A program made the translations under genes and the position numbers. A stretch of DNA of 6,473 bases from Actinomycetota bacterium (GTDB taxonomy: Bacteria; Actinomycetota; Humimicrobiia; Humimicrobiales; Humimicrobiaceae), in the NCBI GenBank assembly GCA_016927635.1, contig JAFGMJ010000185.1, positions 1 to 6,473 of the forward strand, in the 5' to 3' direction. Numbering within the stretch: position 1 is the first letter of the stretch; each line of letters starts with the position of its first letter. A model generated the notes under the pieces. That model worked only from the letters and a program-made list of their open reading frames with translations. It had not been told where the DNA came from and searched no databases. This document shows positions 1 to 6,237 of the stretch, in pieces.

Positions 1-13
1 AAATTTTTGGTAT

Positions 14-54
14 ATTTTAAAGCAGAATTATTTTTGAAAATCATTCTTTAAAAT
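14..54 (+). repeat. Long AT-rich inverted repeat upstream of the first gene, followed by a T-rich run
   Basis: ATTTTAAAG (14-22) is perfectly complementary to CTTTAAAAT (46-54). Inside it, AAT (26-28) pairs with ATT (43-45) after a 3-base bulge, and ATTTT (30-34) faces AAAAT (37-41) around a TG centre. Read as a DNA dyad, AGAATTATTTT/AAAATCATTCT (24-47) matches at 10 of 11 positions. The element is followed by seven Ts, a C and four Ts (58-69). It could be a weak intrinsic terminator for a gene left of the window, or an operator dyad in the promoter region of this cluster. The stem has very few G-C pairs, which weakens the terminator reading. The symmetry is seen directly; the role is inferred. 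Confidence 0.5.
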
Positions 55-92
55 AAATTTTTTTCTTTTAAATACTACATGAAAGGGTTTTA

Positions 93-590
93 ATGCGTAT
101 TGTGGACCTGCCGAAGTATCCTCTGTCACAGGATGAGATAGCAATGGTGGACAGGGTAATAGAAAAATTCAAAAACAAAAAAGGCGCTCTTATACCTGTG
201 CTTCAGGAAATACAGAAAAGCATAGGGTTTTTGCCTGTCGAAGTGCAGAAAAAAATTGCTAAAGAACTAAATATTGCTGAAAAGGAAGTTTATGGCGTTG
301 CAACTTTTTACTCGTTTTTTTCAATGATACCAAGGGGGGAAAATGATATAAGGGTATGTCTTGGCACTGCATGCTTTGTTAAAGGCGGAAAGAAGATAGC
401 CGATAAAATACAGAAAGAGCTTGGGATAAAACCCGGGCAGACGACTAAGGACAGAAAATACTCTTTGCAGATAAACAGATGCCTGGGCGCATGTGGCCTT
501 GCGCCGATTATTGTAATCAATGACAAGATATACCAGAAAGTCAAGCCTGAAGAGGTAATGGATATAATATATTCGCTTGATAAAGAATAA
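93..590 (+). CDS. nuoE: NuoE-like (HymA/HydC-type) [2Fe-2S] subunit of NAD-linked formate dehydrogenase
   Basis: This 165-residue protein is a complete thioredoxin-fold [2Fe-2S] subunit of the NuoE/HymA/HydC family. The four cluster ligands are visible as C89-x4-C94 (CLGTAC) and C130-x3-C134 (CLGAC), with the family phrase GVATFYSFF at residues 68-76 and a helical N-terminal half. Length is normal for the family. In complex I and in NAD-linked hydrogenases and formate dehydrogenases this subunit packs against the FMN-carrying NuoF-like subunit, and its cluster lies beside the main electron path. The ATG at 93 is preceded by GAAAGGG at 81-87, a good Shine-Dalgarno site. The next gene starts 33 bases downstream, so the two are probably cotranscribed. 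No export signal or membrane segment is seen. NuoE from a true complex I is an alternative, but the formate dehydrogenase alpha gene downstream and the absence of membrane Nuo genes in the window argue against it. Family assignment is firm; partner assignment rests on context. Confidence 0.95.
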   Translation: MRIVDLPKYPLSQDEIAMVDRVIEKFKNKKGALIPVLQEIQKSIGFLPVEVQKKIAKELNIAEKEVYGVATFYSFFSMIPRGENDIRVCLGTACFVKGGKKIADKIQKELGIKPGQTTKDRKYSLQINRCLGACGLAPIIVINDKIYQKVKPEEVMDIIYSLDKE

Positions 591-607
591 TATTTTTTAT
601 TAATTTG

Positions 608-613
608 AAGGAG
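608..613 (+). promoter_or_regulatory. Ribosome binding site that fixes a TTG start for the NuoF-like gene
   Basis: AAGGAG lies 10 bases before a TTG codon at 624. No ATG or GTG in this frame lies near the site, and the next in-frame Met comes well inside the N-terminal [2Fe-2S] domain. The site therefore supports the non-ATG start. Confidence 0.75.
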
Positions 614-623
614 ATCTTAAATA

Positions 624-2333
624 TTGGACATTAAGAAAGAAAAAATCAAATCAGGGCAAGATCTTAAAAATATAAAAAAAGCTGTAATCAATAATAACAC
701 CCTTGACGGCAGCGGCAGGAAGGACAAAATAACGGTGCATCTTGGCACCTGCGGCATAGCAAGCGGGGCGGACAGAATAAAAGAGATTGTGGGCCATGAA
801 ATAGAATCGCGCAAAAGTGATTCAATAATATTCTCCACTTCAGGCTGCATTGGCTTTTGTGCGCTTGAGCCCATGCTGACAATCGAGTCCTACGGTTTAA
901 AAACTGCCACCTATTACAATCTTGATGAAGAAAAAGTCAAAAGTTTTTTCAAGTCGCACATCGATGGCAAAGAAATAGCATGGCAGCAGAACCCCATTAC
1001 AGATGATTCAGACCTTGCAGATTTTTTCAAATACCAGGAATCAAGAGTTTTAAGAAACAGGGGTAAAATAGACCCTTTTAAAATCGAAGACTATATTTCC
1101 AGGGATGGATATTTTGCGCTTGCCAAAGCGCTTGAATTTCCAGACAGAAAAGAGATTATAAAAATAGTTTCTGATTCAGGTCTCAGGGGTCGGGGCGGCG
1201 CAGGATTTCCAACCGGTAAAAAATGGGAATTCTGCAGCAATGCAAAATCTTCAACTGGAATAAAATATGTTGTATGCAATGGAGATGAGGGAGACCCCGG
1301 CGCATTTATGGACAGGAACCTGCTTGAATCTGACCCGCATGCCATACTTGAGGGAATGCTTATTGCTGCACTGGCAATAGGTTCATCCAGGGGATACGTA
1401 TATGTAAGGGCTGAATACCCGCTGGCAGTTGAAACTCTTGAAAATGCAATAGTGCAGGCAAAGCAATACGGGCTTATAGGCGATAATATTCTTGGAAGTG
1501 ACTTCAGTTTTGACGTGGAGATATACCAGGGAGCAGGAGCATTTGTATGCGGGGAAGAAACCGCGCTTCTTGCAAGCATAGAAGGCAAAAGAGGAATGCC
1601 AAGGCCTAAGCCGCCTTTTCCTGCCAACGAGGGCCTCTATGGCATGCCCACCCTTATAAATAATGTTGAGACATTTGCAAATATAGGACAGATAATTTTA
1701 AACGGAGCAGAGTGGTTTAACAGCATTGGTACTGCGACAAGCAAAGGAACCAAAATATTTGCTCTTGCTGGGGCGGTCAAAAATGTGGGGCTCGTAGAGG
1801 TGCCGATGGGCATGACTCTGCGTGATATTGTTTTTAAAATAGGCGGAGGCATTGTTGGGGACAATAAGTTTAAAGCTGTACAGCTAGGGGGCCCGTCAGG
1901 CGGCTGTATTCCTGAGAAGTTTCTTGATACGCCAATTGATTATGAAAAAGTAAAAGAAGCCGGCTCTATTGTCGGTTCAGGAGGCATGATAGTACTGGAT
2001 GAAGAGACCTGTATGGCAAACCTTGCAAGATATTTTATGGATTTTATACAGGATGAATCTTGCGGCCAGTGTGTTCCATGCAGAATAGGCACAAGGCGCA
2101 TGCTTGAGATACTTGAAAGGATAACTAAAGGAAAAGGCGAAGAAGGAGACCTGGAAAAGCTTGAAAGGCTTGCAAAAGTTGTAATGGAAACATCTCTTTG
2201 CGGACTGGGGAAAACTGCGCCCAATCCTGTTTTCAGCACATTGAAATATTTCAGGGAAGAATTTGAGGAACATATTATAACCCAGAAATCCTGTGAGCGC
2301 CTACACGTGAAGGCAAAAGTTGCAAAAGTCTGA
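624..2333 (+). CDS. nuoF: NuoF-like (HymB/HydB-type) FMN/NAD(H)-binding subunit, lacking the C-terminal ferredoxin domain
   Basis: This 569-residue subunit should carry FMN and reduce NAD+ with electrons from the formate dehydrogenase alpha subunit. Residues 36-115 form an N-terminal thioredoxin-like [2Fe-2S] domain with C43 and C75-x3-C79. The first of the usual four cysteines is absent, and H39 sits about there. The NuoF core follows: the glycine-rich FMN/NADH segment GRGGAGFPTGKKWEF (189-203), NGDEGDPGAF (219-228), and GAGAFVCGEETALLASIEG (303-321). An SLBB-type region lies around 375-460. The [4Fe-4S] site is C480-x2-C483-x2-C486 plus C526. HydB/HymB relatives usually continue after this point into a CPxGxC segment and a 2x[4Fe-4S] ferredoxin domain. 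Here the chain ends about 18 residues after the conserved FREEFEEHI, with a lone C557. The gap to the next gene is only 37 bases, so no broken remnant is hidden there. Translation starts at a TTG behind a good AAGGAG. Function is firm; the lack of bifurcation is inferred. Confidence 0.95.
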   Translation: MDIKKEKIKSGQDLKNIKKAVINNNTLDGSGRKDKITVHLGTCGIASGADRIKEIVGHEIESRKSDSIIFSTSGCIGFCALEPMLTIESYGLKTATYYNLDEEKVKSFFKSHIDGKEIAWQQNPITDDSDLADFFKYQESRVLRNRGKIDPFKIEDYISRDGYFALAKALEFPDRKEIIKIVSDSGLRGRGGAGFPTGKKWEFCSNAKSSTGIKYVVCNGDEGDPGAFMDRNLLESDPHAILEGMLIAALAIGSSRGYVYVRAEYPLAVETLENAIVQAKQYGLIGDNILGSDFSFDVEIYQGAGAFVCGEETALLASIEGKRGMPRPKPPFPANEGLYGMPTLINNVETFANIGQIILNGAEWFNSIGTATSKGTKIFALAGAVKNVGLVEVPMGMTLRDIVFKIGGGIVGDNKFKAVQLGGPSGGCIPEKFLDTPIDYEKVKEAGSIVGSGGMIVLDEETCMANLARYFMDFIQDESCGQCVPCRIGTRRMLEILERITKGKGEEGDLEKLERLAKVVMETSLCGLGKTAPNPVFSTLKYFREEFEEHIITQKSCERLHVKAKVAKV

Positions 2334-2360
2334 TTATTTATAAAAATAAAATTTTAATCA

Positions 2361-2370
2361 TGGAGAAAAG
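2361..2370 (+). promoter_or_regulatory. Ribosome binding site for the formate dehydrogenase alpha gene
   Basis: TGGAGAAAAG lies directly before the ATG at 2371, with GGAG at 2362-2365 leaving a 5-base spacer. This supports the most upstream start, and so the reality of the roughly 48-residue N-terminal extension. The next in-frame ATG (2476) has no such site. Confidence 0.65.
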
Positions 2371-5202
2371 ATGCCTGAAAAAAGGTTGATAAGCAGATCG
2401 ATAAACATACCGAAAAATACATTTCCAGACAGCGCCCATTACGGCGCAGATCATAACAACCCCAATATCGCAGATATGATATACAGGCAAAAGCCCCAGG
2501 CCAGGCCGGCTGAAAGCATAAAAATATATATTAATAATAAGGCATACTATACAATGCCGAAAAAAAGCATACTTGAGGCCTGCCTTGAAAACGGCATATA
2601 TGTTCCAAATCTCTGCTTTGATACAAGACTTAAACCACAGGGCGCATGCAGATTATGTATGGTCGAAGTCGAAGGAACTCCTGGCGCAGTTGCATCCTGC
2701 GTGACTGAAGCCAGGGAAGGCATGAAGATAAAAACAAATACGGCATTTATAAGGGAAATGGTCAGGATAAATCTTGAACTTATAATATCTGACCATCCTA
2801 TGGACTGCATGACATGTGAAGCCTGCGGATATTGCGTACTGCAGGACCTTGCTTATATGTATGACATAACAGATATAACATATAAAGGCAAAGTGCATGA
2901 AAAGAAAGTTTTCAGTGAAAACCCTTTTATATACCGGAATAATGAAAAATGCATACTTTGCGGCAGGTGCGTAAGAATGTGCGACAGCGTAGTAGGGGCA
3001 AATGCCATAGGTTACGCAGGAAGGGGATTTGAATCTGAGATAATACCTGCATTTGAACAGTCACTGCTTGATACCCAGTGTGTTTTTTGCGGCAATTGCA
3101 TATCCACATGCCCGGTTGGCGCACTCCAGGCCAAACCATATATGAAAAAGGCAAGAATATGGGAAGTGGACACAGTCAAAAGCGTATGCCCTTACTGTGG
3201 TGTGGGTTGTGTAATAAACCTCCATGTGAAAAATAATAAAATAGTGGATGTTGATTCGGATATAGGCGCAAATGCAAACCGGGGCAACCTTTGCGTAAAG
3301 GGAAGATTTGGCCTTGATTTTGTCTCAAGCCCCAAAAGACTCAGCTTGCCAATGATTAAGGATAAAAGCGGAAAATTTAAAAAAGTCAGCTGGGAAAAGG
3401 CAATATCTGAAGTTGCCGGCAAGCTTGGCCAAACTGTAAAAAAATACGGGCCTGATTCAGTGGCAATACTCAGTTCTGCAAAATGCACAAATGAAGAGAA
3501 TTATTTAATGTCCAAATTTGCCCGCGCAGTAATCGGGACAAACAATATTGATCATTGCGCAAGGCTTTGCCATGCTTCAACAGTTACAGGGCTTATACCG
3601 ACTTTTGGCAGCGGAGCAATGACAAATTCAATAGATGATATCAGGAATGCAGAAGCAGCAATAATCATAGGTTCAAACACCACGGAAGCTCATCCTGTTA
3701 TAGGATATGAAATAATAAGATGCGTGCAGGAAAATGGTTTGAAATTAATAGTAATAGATCCCAGGAAAATCCCGATTACAAAATTTGCCTGCCTGCATTT
3801 AAGGCAGAAACCTGGTACAGATATTGCCGTGCTTCTTGGCCTTATGAACCTGATTTATAAAAATGGCGATGCCGATAAGGATTTTATTGAAAACCGCACG
3901 GAAGGTTTTGAAGATTTTAAAAATTGTTTTACCTCTTATACATCTGATAAGGTGGCAGATATTTCAGGCGTTAATAAAGAAGACTTGAAAAAAGCTGCAG
4001 AGATTTACGGCAAAGCAAAAAATGCAATGATATTTTATGCAATGGGCATAACACAGCATACCTGCGGAACAGAAAATGTAATAGCAATAGCAGATCTTGC
4101 GATGATGAGAGGCAATATAGGAAGGCCGGGTACAGGGGTCAATCCTTTAAGGGGCCAGAACAATGTGCAGGGAGCATGTGATATGGGAGCACTGCCTGAT
4201 ATGTTAACCGGCTACCAGGGTGTTGAAAATGATAATATGAGATGGCGTTTTGAAAAAAGATGGGAAAAACCTCTTCCCAATAAAAATGGTATGACCATAA
4301 CTGAAATAATGGAAGGGGCAAACTCAGGTAAAATAAAAGCAATGTATATAATGGGTGAGAATCCCATGCTCAGTGACCCTGACCTCCTGCATGTCGCCTC
4401 CGCGTTAAAAAAGCTTGATTTTTTAGTTGTGCAGGATATTTTTATAACAGAAACAGGTGAATTTGCTGATATTCTTCTGCCGGGAGCATGTTTTGCTGAA
4501 AAAGAGGGAACCTTTACAAATACGGACAGAAGAGTGCAGCTTATAAAAAAAGCTGTAGTGGCGCCGGGAGCAGCGCTTGAAGACTGGAAAATCATATCTA
4601 TGCTTTCAAATGCAATGGGTTACAGGATGAATTATAAAAAGCCCTCAGAAATAATGGATGAAATATCAGGCATCACGCCTATATACGGCGGCATAAGCTA
4701 TGACAGGCTTGAAGAAGAAGGCGCCTTAAGATGGCCCTGCAGGCAATATACAGACCCCGGAACAAGCATACTTCATACCATAAACTTTACAAGGGGAAAA
4801 GGCAGGTTTATTCCTGTAACGCATACTCCACCGGCTGAGATACCTGATGAAGTTTATCCTTTTATACTGACAACAGGAAGGCTGCTGTATCAGTTCCACA
4901 CAAGGACAATGACCGGAAAAGTAAAAGGGTTAAATGAAATAGCTCCTGCAAGTACGGTACATATAAATACAGAAGACGCTGAATTGCTTGGCATAGCACA
5001 GAATGACAGGGTTACTGTCAAGTCAAGGCGGGGTTCTATAATTGCATCAGCTCTGGTAAATGCAAATATAAAAAAAGGAGTGGTTTTTATACCATTTCAC
5101 TATGCTGATGCCCCTGCAAATATGCTCACAAATCCTGCACATGATAAAGAATCAAAAATACCTGAATTTAAGGCATGCGCAGTGCAAATAAGCAGGGCCT
5201 AA
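2371..5202 (+). CDS. fdhF: Formate dehydrogenase alpha subunit (FdhA/FdhF type), cysteine form with NuoG-like N-terminal iron-sulfur domain
   Basis: This 943-residue catalytic subunit should oxidise formate to CO2 (or the reverse) at a Mo- or W-bis-MGD centre. Residues 1-48 are an extension with no cysteine or Tat motif. Residues 49-123 are a [2Fe-2S] domain (C82, C93, C96, C110). A NuoG-type His-Cys [4Fe-4S] site follows (H142, C146, C149, C155, with an extra C152). Two ferredoxin [4Fe-4S] motifs come next (C194/197/200/204 and C237/240/243/247). The molybdopterin oxidoreductase begins with C273-x2-C276-x3-C280 and C308, followed by the conserved lysine K310. The active site is CARLCH: C400, encoded by TGC, occupies the Sec/Cys metal-ligand position and is followed by H401. 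R594 in the LRGQNNVQGACDMG segment matches the active-site arginine of E. coli FdhF. The C-terminal dinucleotide-binding domain spans about 820-943. NuoG itself is excluded because the metal ligand and the His and Arg are retained. Mo versus W cannot be told. The cytoplasm is the expected location. Confidence 0.96.
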   Translation: MPEKRLISRSINIPKNTFPDSAHYGADHNNPNIADMIYRQKPQARPAESIKIYINNKAYYTMPKKSILEACLENGIYVPNLCFDTRLKPQGACRLCMVEVEGTPGAVASCVTEAREGMKIKTNTAFIREMVRINLELIISDHPMDCMTCEACGYCVLQDLAYMYDITDITYKGKVHEKKVFSENPFIYRNNEKCILCGRCVRMCDSVVGANAIGYAGRGFESEIIPAFEQSLLDTQCVFCGNCISTCPVGALQAKPYMKKARIWEVDTVKSVCPYCGVGCVINLHVKNNKIVDVDSDIGANANRGNLCVKGRFGLDFVSSPKRLSLPMIKDKSGKFKKVSWEKAISEVAGKLGQTVKKYGPDSVAILSSAKCTNEENYLMSKFARAVIGTNNIDHCARLCHASTVTGLIPTFGSGAMTNSIDDIRNAEAAIIIGSNTTEAHPVIGYEIIRCVQENGLKLIVIDPRKIPITKFACLHLRQKPGTDIAVLLGLMNLIYKNGDADKDFIENRTEGFEDFKNCFTSYTSDKVADISGVNKEDLKKAAEIYGKAKNAMIFYAMGITQHTCGTENVIAIADLAMMRGNIGRPGTGVNPLRGQNNVQGACDMGALPDMLTGYQGVENDNMRWRFEKRWEKPLPNKNGMTITEIMEGANSGKIKAMYIMGENPMLSDPDLLHVASALKKLDFLVVQDIFITETGEFADILLPGACFAEKEGTFTNTDRRVQLIKKAVVAPGAALEDWKIISMLSNAMGYRMNYKKPSEIMDEISGITPIYGGISYDRLEEEGALRWPCRQYTDPGTSILHTINFTRGKGRFIPVTHTPPAEIPDEVYPFILTTGRLLYQFHTRTMTGKVKGLNEIAPASTVHINTEDAELLGIAQNDRVTVKSRRGSIIASALVNANIKKGVVFIPFHYADAPANMLTNPAHDKESKIPEFKACAVQISRA

Positions 5203-5216
5203 TATGGAATGCTTGC

Positions 5217-5248
5217 TGAAGCCTTTTAATTATGAAGCTTTTTAATTA
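5217..5248 (+). repeat. Tandem duplication of a 16-base unit
   Basis: TGAAGCCTTTTAATTA (5217-5232) is followed immediately by TGAAGCTTTTTAATTA (5233-5248), with a single mismatch at the seventh base. It starts 15 bases after the stop codon of the formate dehydrogenase alpha gene and runs into the inverted repeat that precedes fdhD. It could be a two-copy protein-binding site, part of an RNA leader, or a slippage product. The direct repeat is plain in the sequence; no function can be read from it. Confidence 0.8.
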
Positions 5249-5305
5249 ACCAAACGGATAATATTGCAAACATTATGCAAGGCAAAAACCTGTTTGGTAA
5301 TAATT
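5244..5305 (+). promoter_or_regulatory. Bulged inverted repeat in the fdhD leader (possible structured RNA)
   Basis: The outer arm AATTA (5244-5248) pairs with TAATT (5301-5305). ACCAAACGG (5249-5257) pairs with CTGTTTGGT (5290-5298) with one G-U pair. Together they give a 14-pair helix with a 2-base bulge at 5299-5300. The enclosed 32 bases can form small hairpins: ATAAT/ATTAT at 5258-5276 (or TTGCA/TGCAA at 5264-5280), and AGG/CCT at 5280-5291. The shape suggests a junction-like element 28 bases before the fdhD start. A cis-regulatory RNA would fit a molybdenum-cofactor gene, but I do not recognise a known riboswitch consensus. No T-run follows directly, so a terminator is unlikely. Confidence 0.4.
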
Positions 5306-5333
5306 CAAGATTTTTAATACCAAGAAACTTTAA

Positions 5334-6167
5334 ATGTCTCAAAAGCAATCAAACAAGCTCAGCAGAGAAATAAAAATAAAAAAGGTAAAAGCCTCTTCTG
5401 GTTTTGAGGAGATGCTGGACAGGATACCTGCAGAGCTGATGCTCACAATTATTTTAAACGGCAGAAAACTTTCAACGATATCATGTTCACCGGAAAGCCC
5501 CATAGATATAACTGTGGGCTATCTTATAAATAATGGATATATAAACAGTTATAGTGATATAAGCCTTTTAAAAATTTGCCATCAAAAAATAAACGGCATA
5601 ATAAGCAAAAATGATGTTTTTATAAATGTCGAGGTTGAGGCAGCAATAGTTGCCGATAATATAGAATTTAAACAGAATTTTATCTCTTCAGCATGCGGAA
5701 ACATTGATGATTTTATATTTGATATCGGGCTTTCAAAAATCAAAAGCCAGCTAAAGATAATGGCAGAGCATATACTAAGGCTCAATAAACAGAATTCAGA
5801 AACACAGCAGCATAAAAAAGAATCGGGCGGGCTTCACAGCGCATCACTTTTTAACAGTATGGGCGACCTGGTTTTAACAGCAGAGGATATCGGGAGGCAC
5901 AATTGCATTGATAAAATTGCCGGGAGGATATCAATAATGAAAATAGACGTATCTGATAAAATGATATATACAACAGGAAGGCTCAGTATTGATGCAGTGT
6001 ATAAAATTATAAAGATGAAAATACCGGTTGTGGTTACAAATTCATCTGTTACATACAGCGCAGTACTGTTTGCAAAAAAATTAAACCTCACTGCAATAGG
6101 TTATGCAAGGGGTGGAAGGTTCAATATTTATTCACACCCTGAAAGAATAATATATAAAACCGGTTAA
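5334..6167 (+). CDS. fdhD: FdhD, sulfurtransferase that matures formate dehydrogenase
   Basis: FdhD passes sulfur from a cysteine desulfurase (IscS in E. coli) to the bis-MGD cofactor, a step needed for formate dehydrogenase activity. The 277-residue product matches the usual length. Family landmarks are LNGRKLSTISCSP (41-53), GGLHSASLF (165-173), EDIGRHNCIDKIAGR (184-198), TTGRLS (213-218) and GYARGGRFNIYSHPERI (256-272). The normal CGxCG loop is degenerate: C121 is kept in SACGNIDD, but the second cysteine is replaced by I124. Other unusual residues are C191, where GRHNA is typical, and SSVT (237-240) where SAPT is typical. A TAA stop immediately precedes the ATG in frame, so 5334 is the earliest possible ATG start. 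No clear Shine-Dalgarno sequence precedes it. A later start at M27 would have GAGGAG overlapping the ATG, which is too close. The gap from the alpha gene is 131 bases and contains a repeat and a stem. Family assignment is firm; full activity is less certain given the divergence. Confidence 0.92.
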   Translation: MSQKQSNKLSREIKIKKVKASSGFEEMLDRIPAELMLTIILNGRKLSTISCSPESPIDITVGYLINNGYINSYSDISLLKICHQKINGIISKNDVFINVEVEAAIVADNIEFKQNFISSACGNIDDFIFDIGLSKIKSQLKIMAEHILRLNKQNSETQQHKKESGGLHSASLFNSMGDLVLTAEDIGRHNCIDKIAGRISIMKIDVSDKMIYTTGRLSIDAVYKIIKMKIPVVVTNSSVTYSAVLFAKKLNLTAIGYARGGRFNIYSHPERIIYKTG

Positions 6168-6237
6168 TGATATTAGACCCAAAAAAGTGCGAAAAAAAAT
6201 TAATCCTTTAAAAAATCCTTCAACATCATATACAGGC

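Noticed and set aside
8..16. TGG-TATATT as an extended -10 promoter element.
   Set aside because: In such AT-rich DNA these strings are common, and any -35 region would lie outside the window. Not strong enough to list as a promoter.
79..93. Four-codon reading frame (ATG AAA GGG TTT TAA) whose stop overlaps the NuoE-like start as TAATG.
   Set aside because: It coincides with the GAAAGGG ribosome binding site and has no binding site of its own, so a leader peptide is unlikely.
612..668. Repeated AGATCTTAAA at 612-621 and 659-668 around the NuoF-like gene start.
   Set aside because: A short AT-rich match, one copy of which is inside coding sequence. Likely chance.
1091..1627. Long minus-strand open frame (178 codons) opposite the NuoF-like gene, and the other minus-strand frames in the window.
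   Set aside because: They lie opposite strongly conserved coding sequence on the plus strand, show no recognisable domain, and are best explained as shadows.
2371..5202. Reading the large protein as NuoG of complex I or as an [FeFe]-hydrogenase alpha subunit.
   Set aside because: The N-terminal iron-sulfur domain is shared by all three. The C-terminal part is a complete molybdopterin oxidoreductase with the Cys ligand, His and Arg of formate dehydrogenase, and no H-cluster motifs are present.
5211..5230. GCTT-GCTG-AAGC hairpin followed by CTTTTAATT, as a terminator after the formate dehydrogenase alpha gene.
   Set aside because: The stem is only four pairs and the T-run is short. The first copy of the tandem repeat explains the same bases.
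5244..5305. A Moco or tungsten-cofactor riboswitch ahead of fdhD.
   Set aside because: The location is suggestive and a helix is present, but I could not match a known consensus by eye. Reported only as a possible structured leader.
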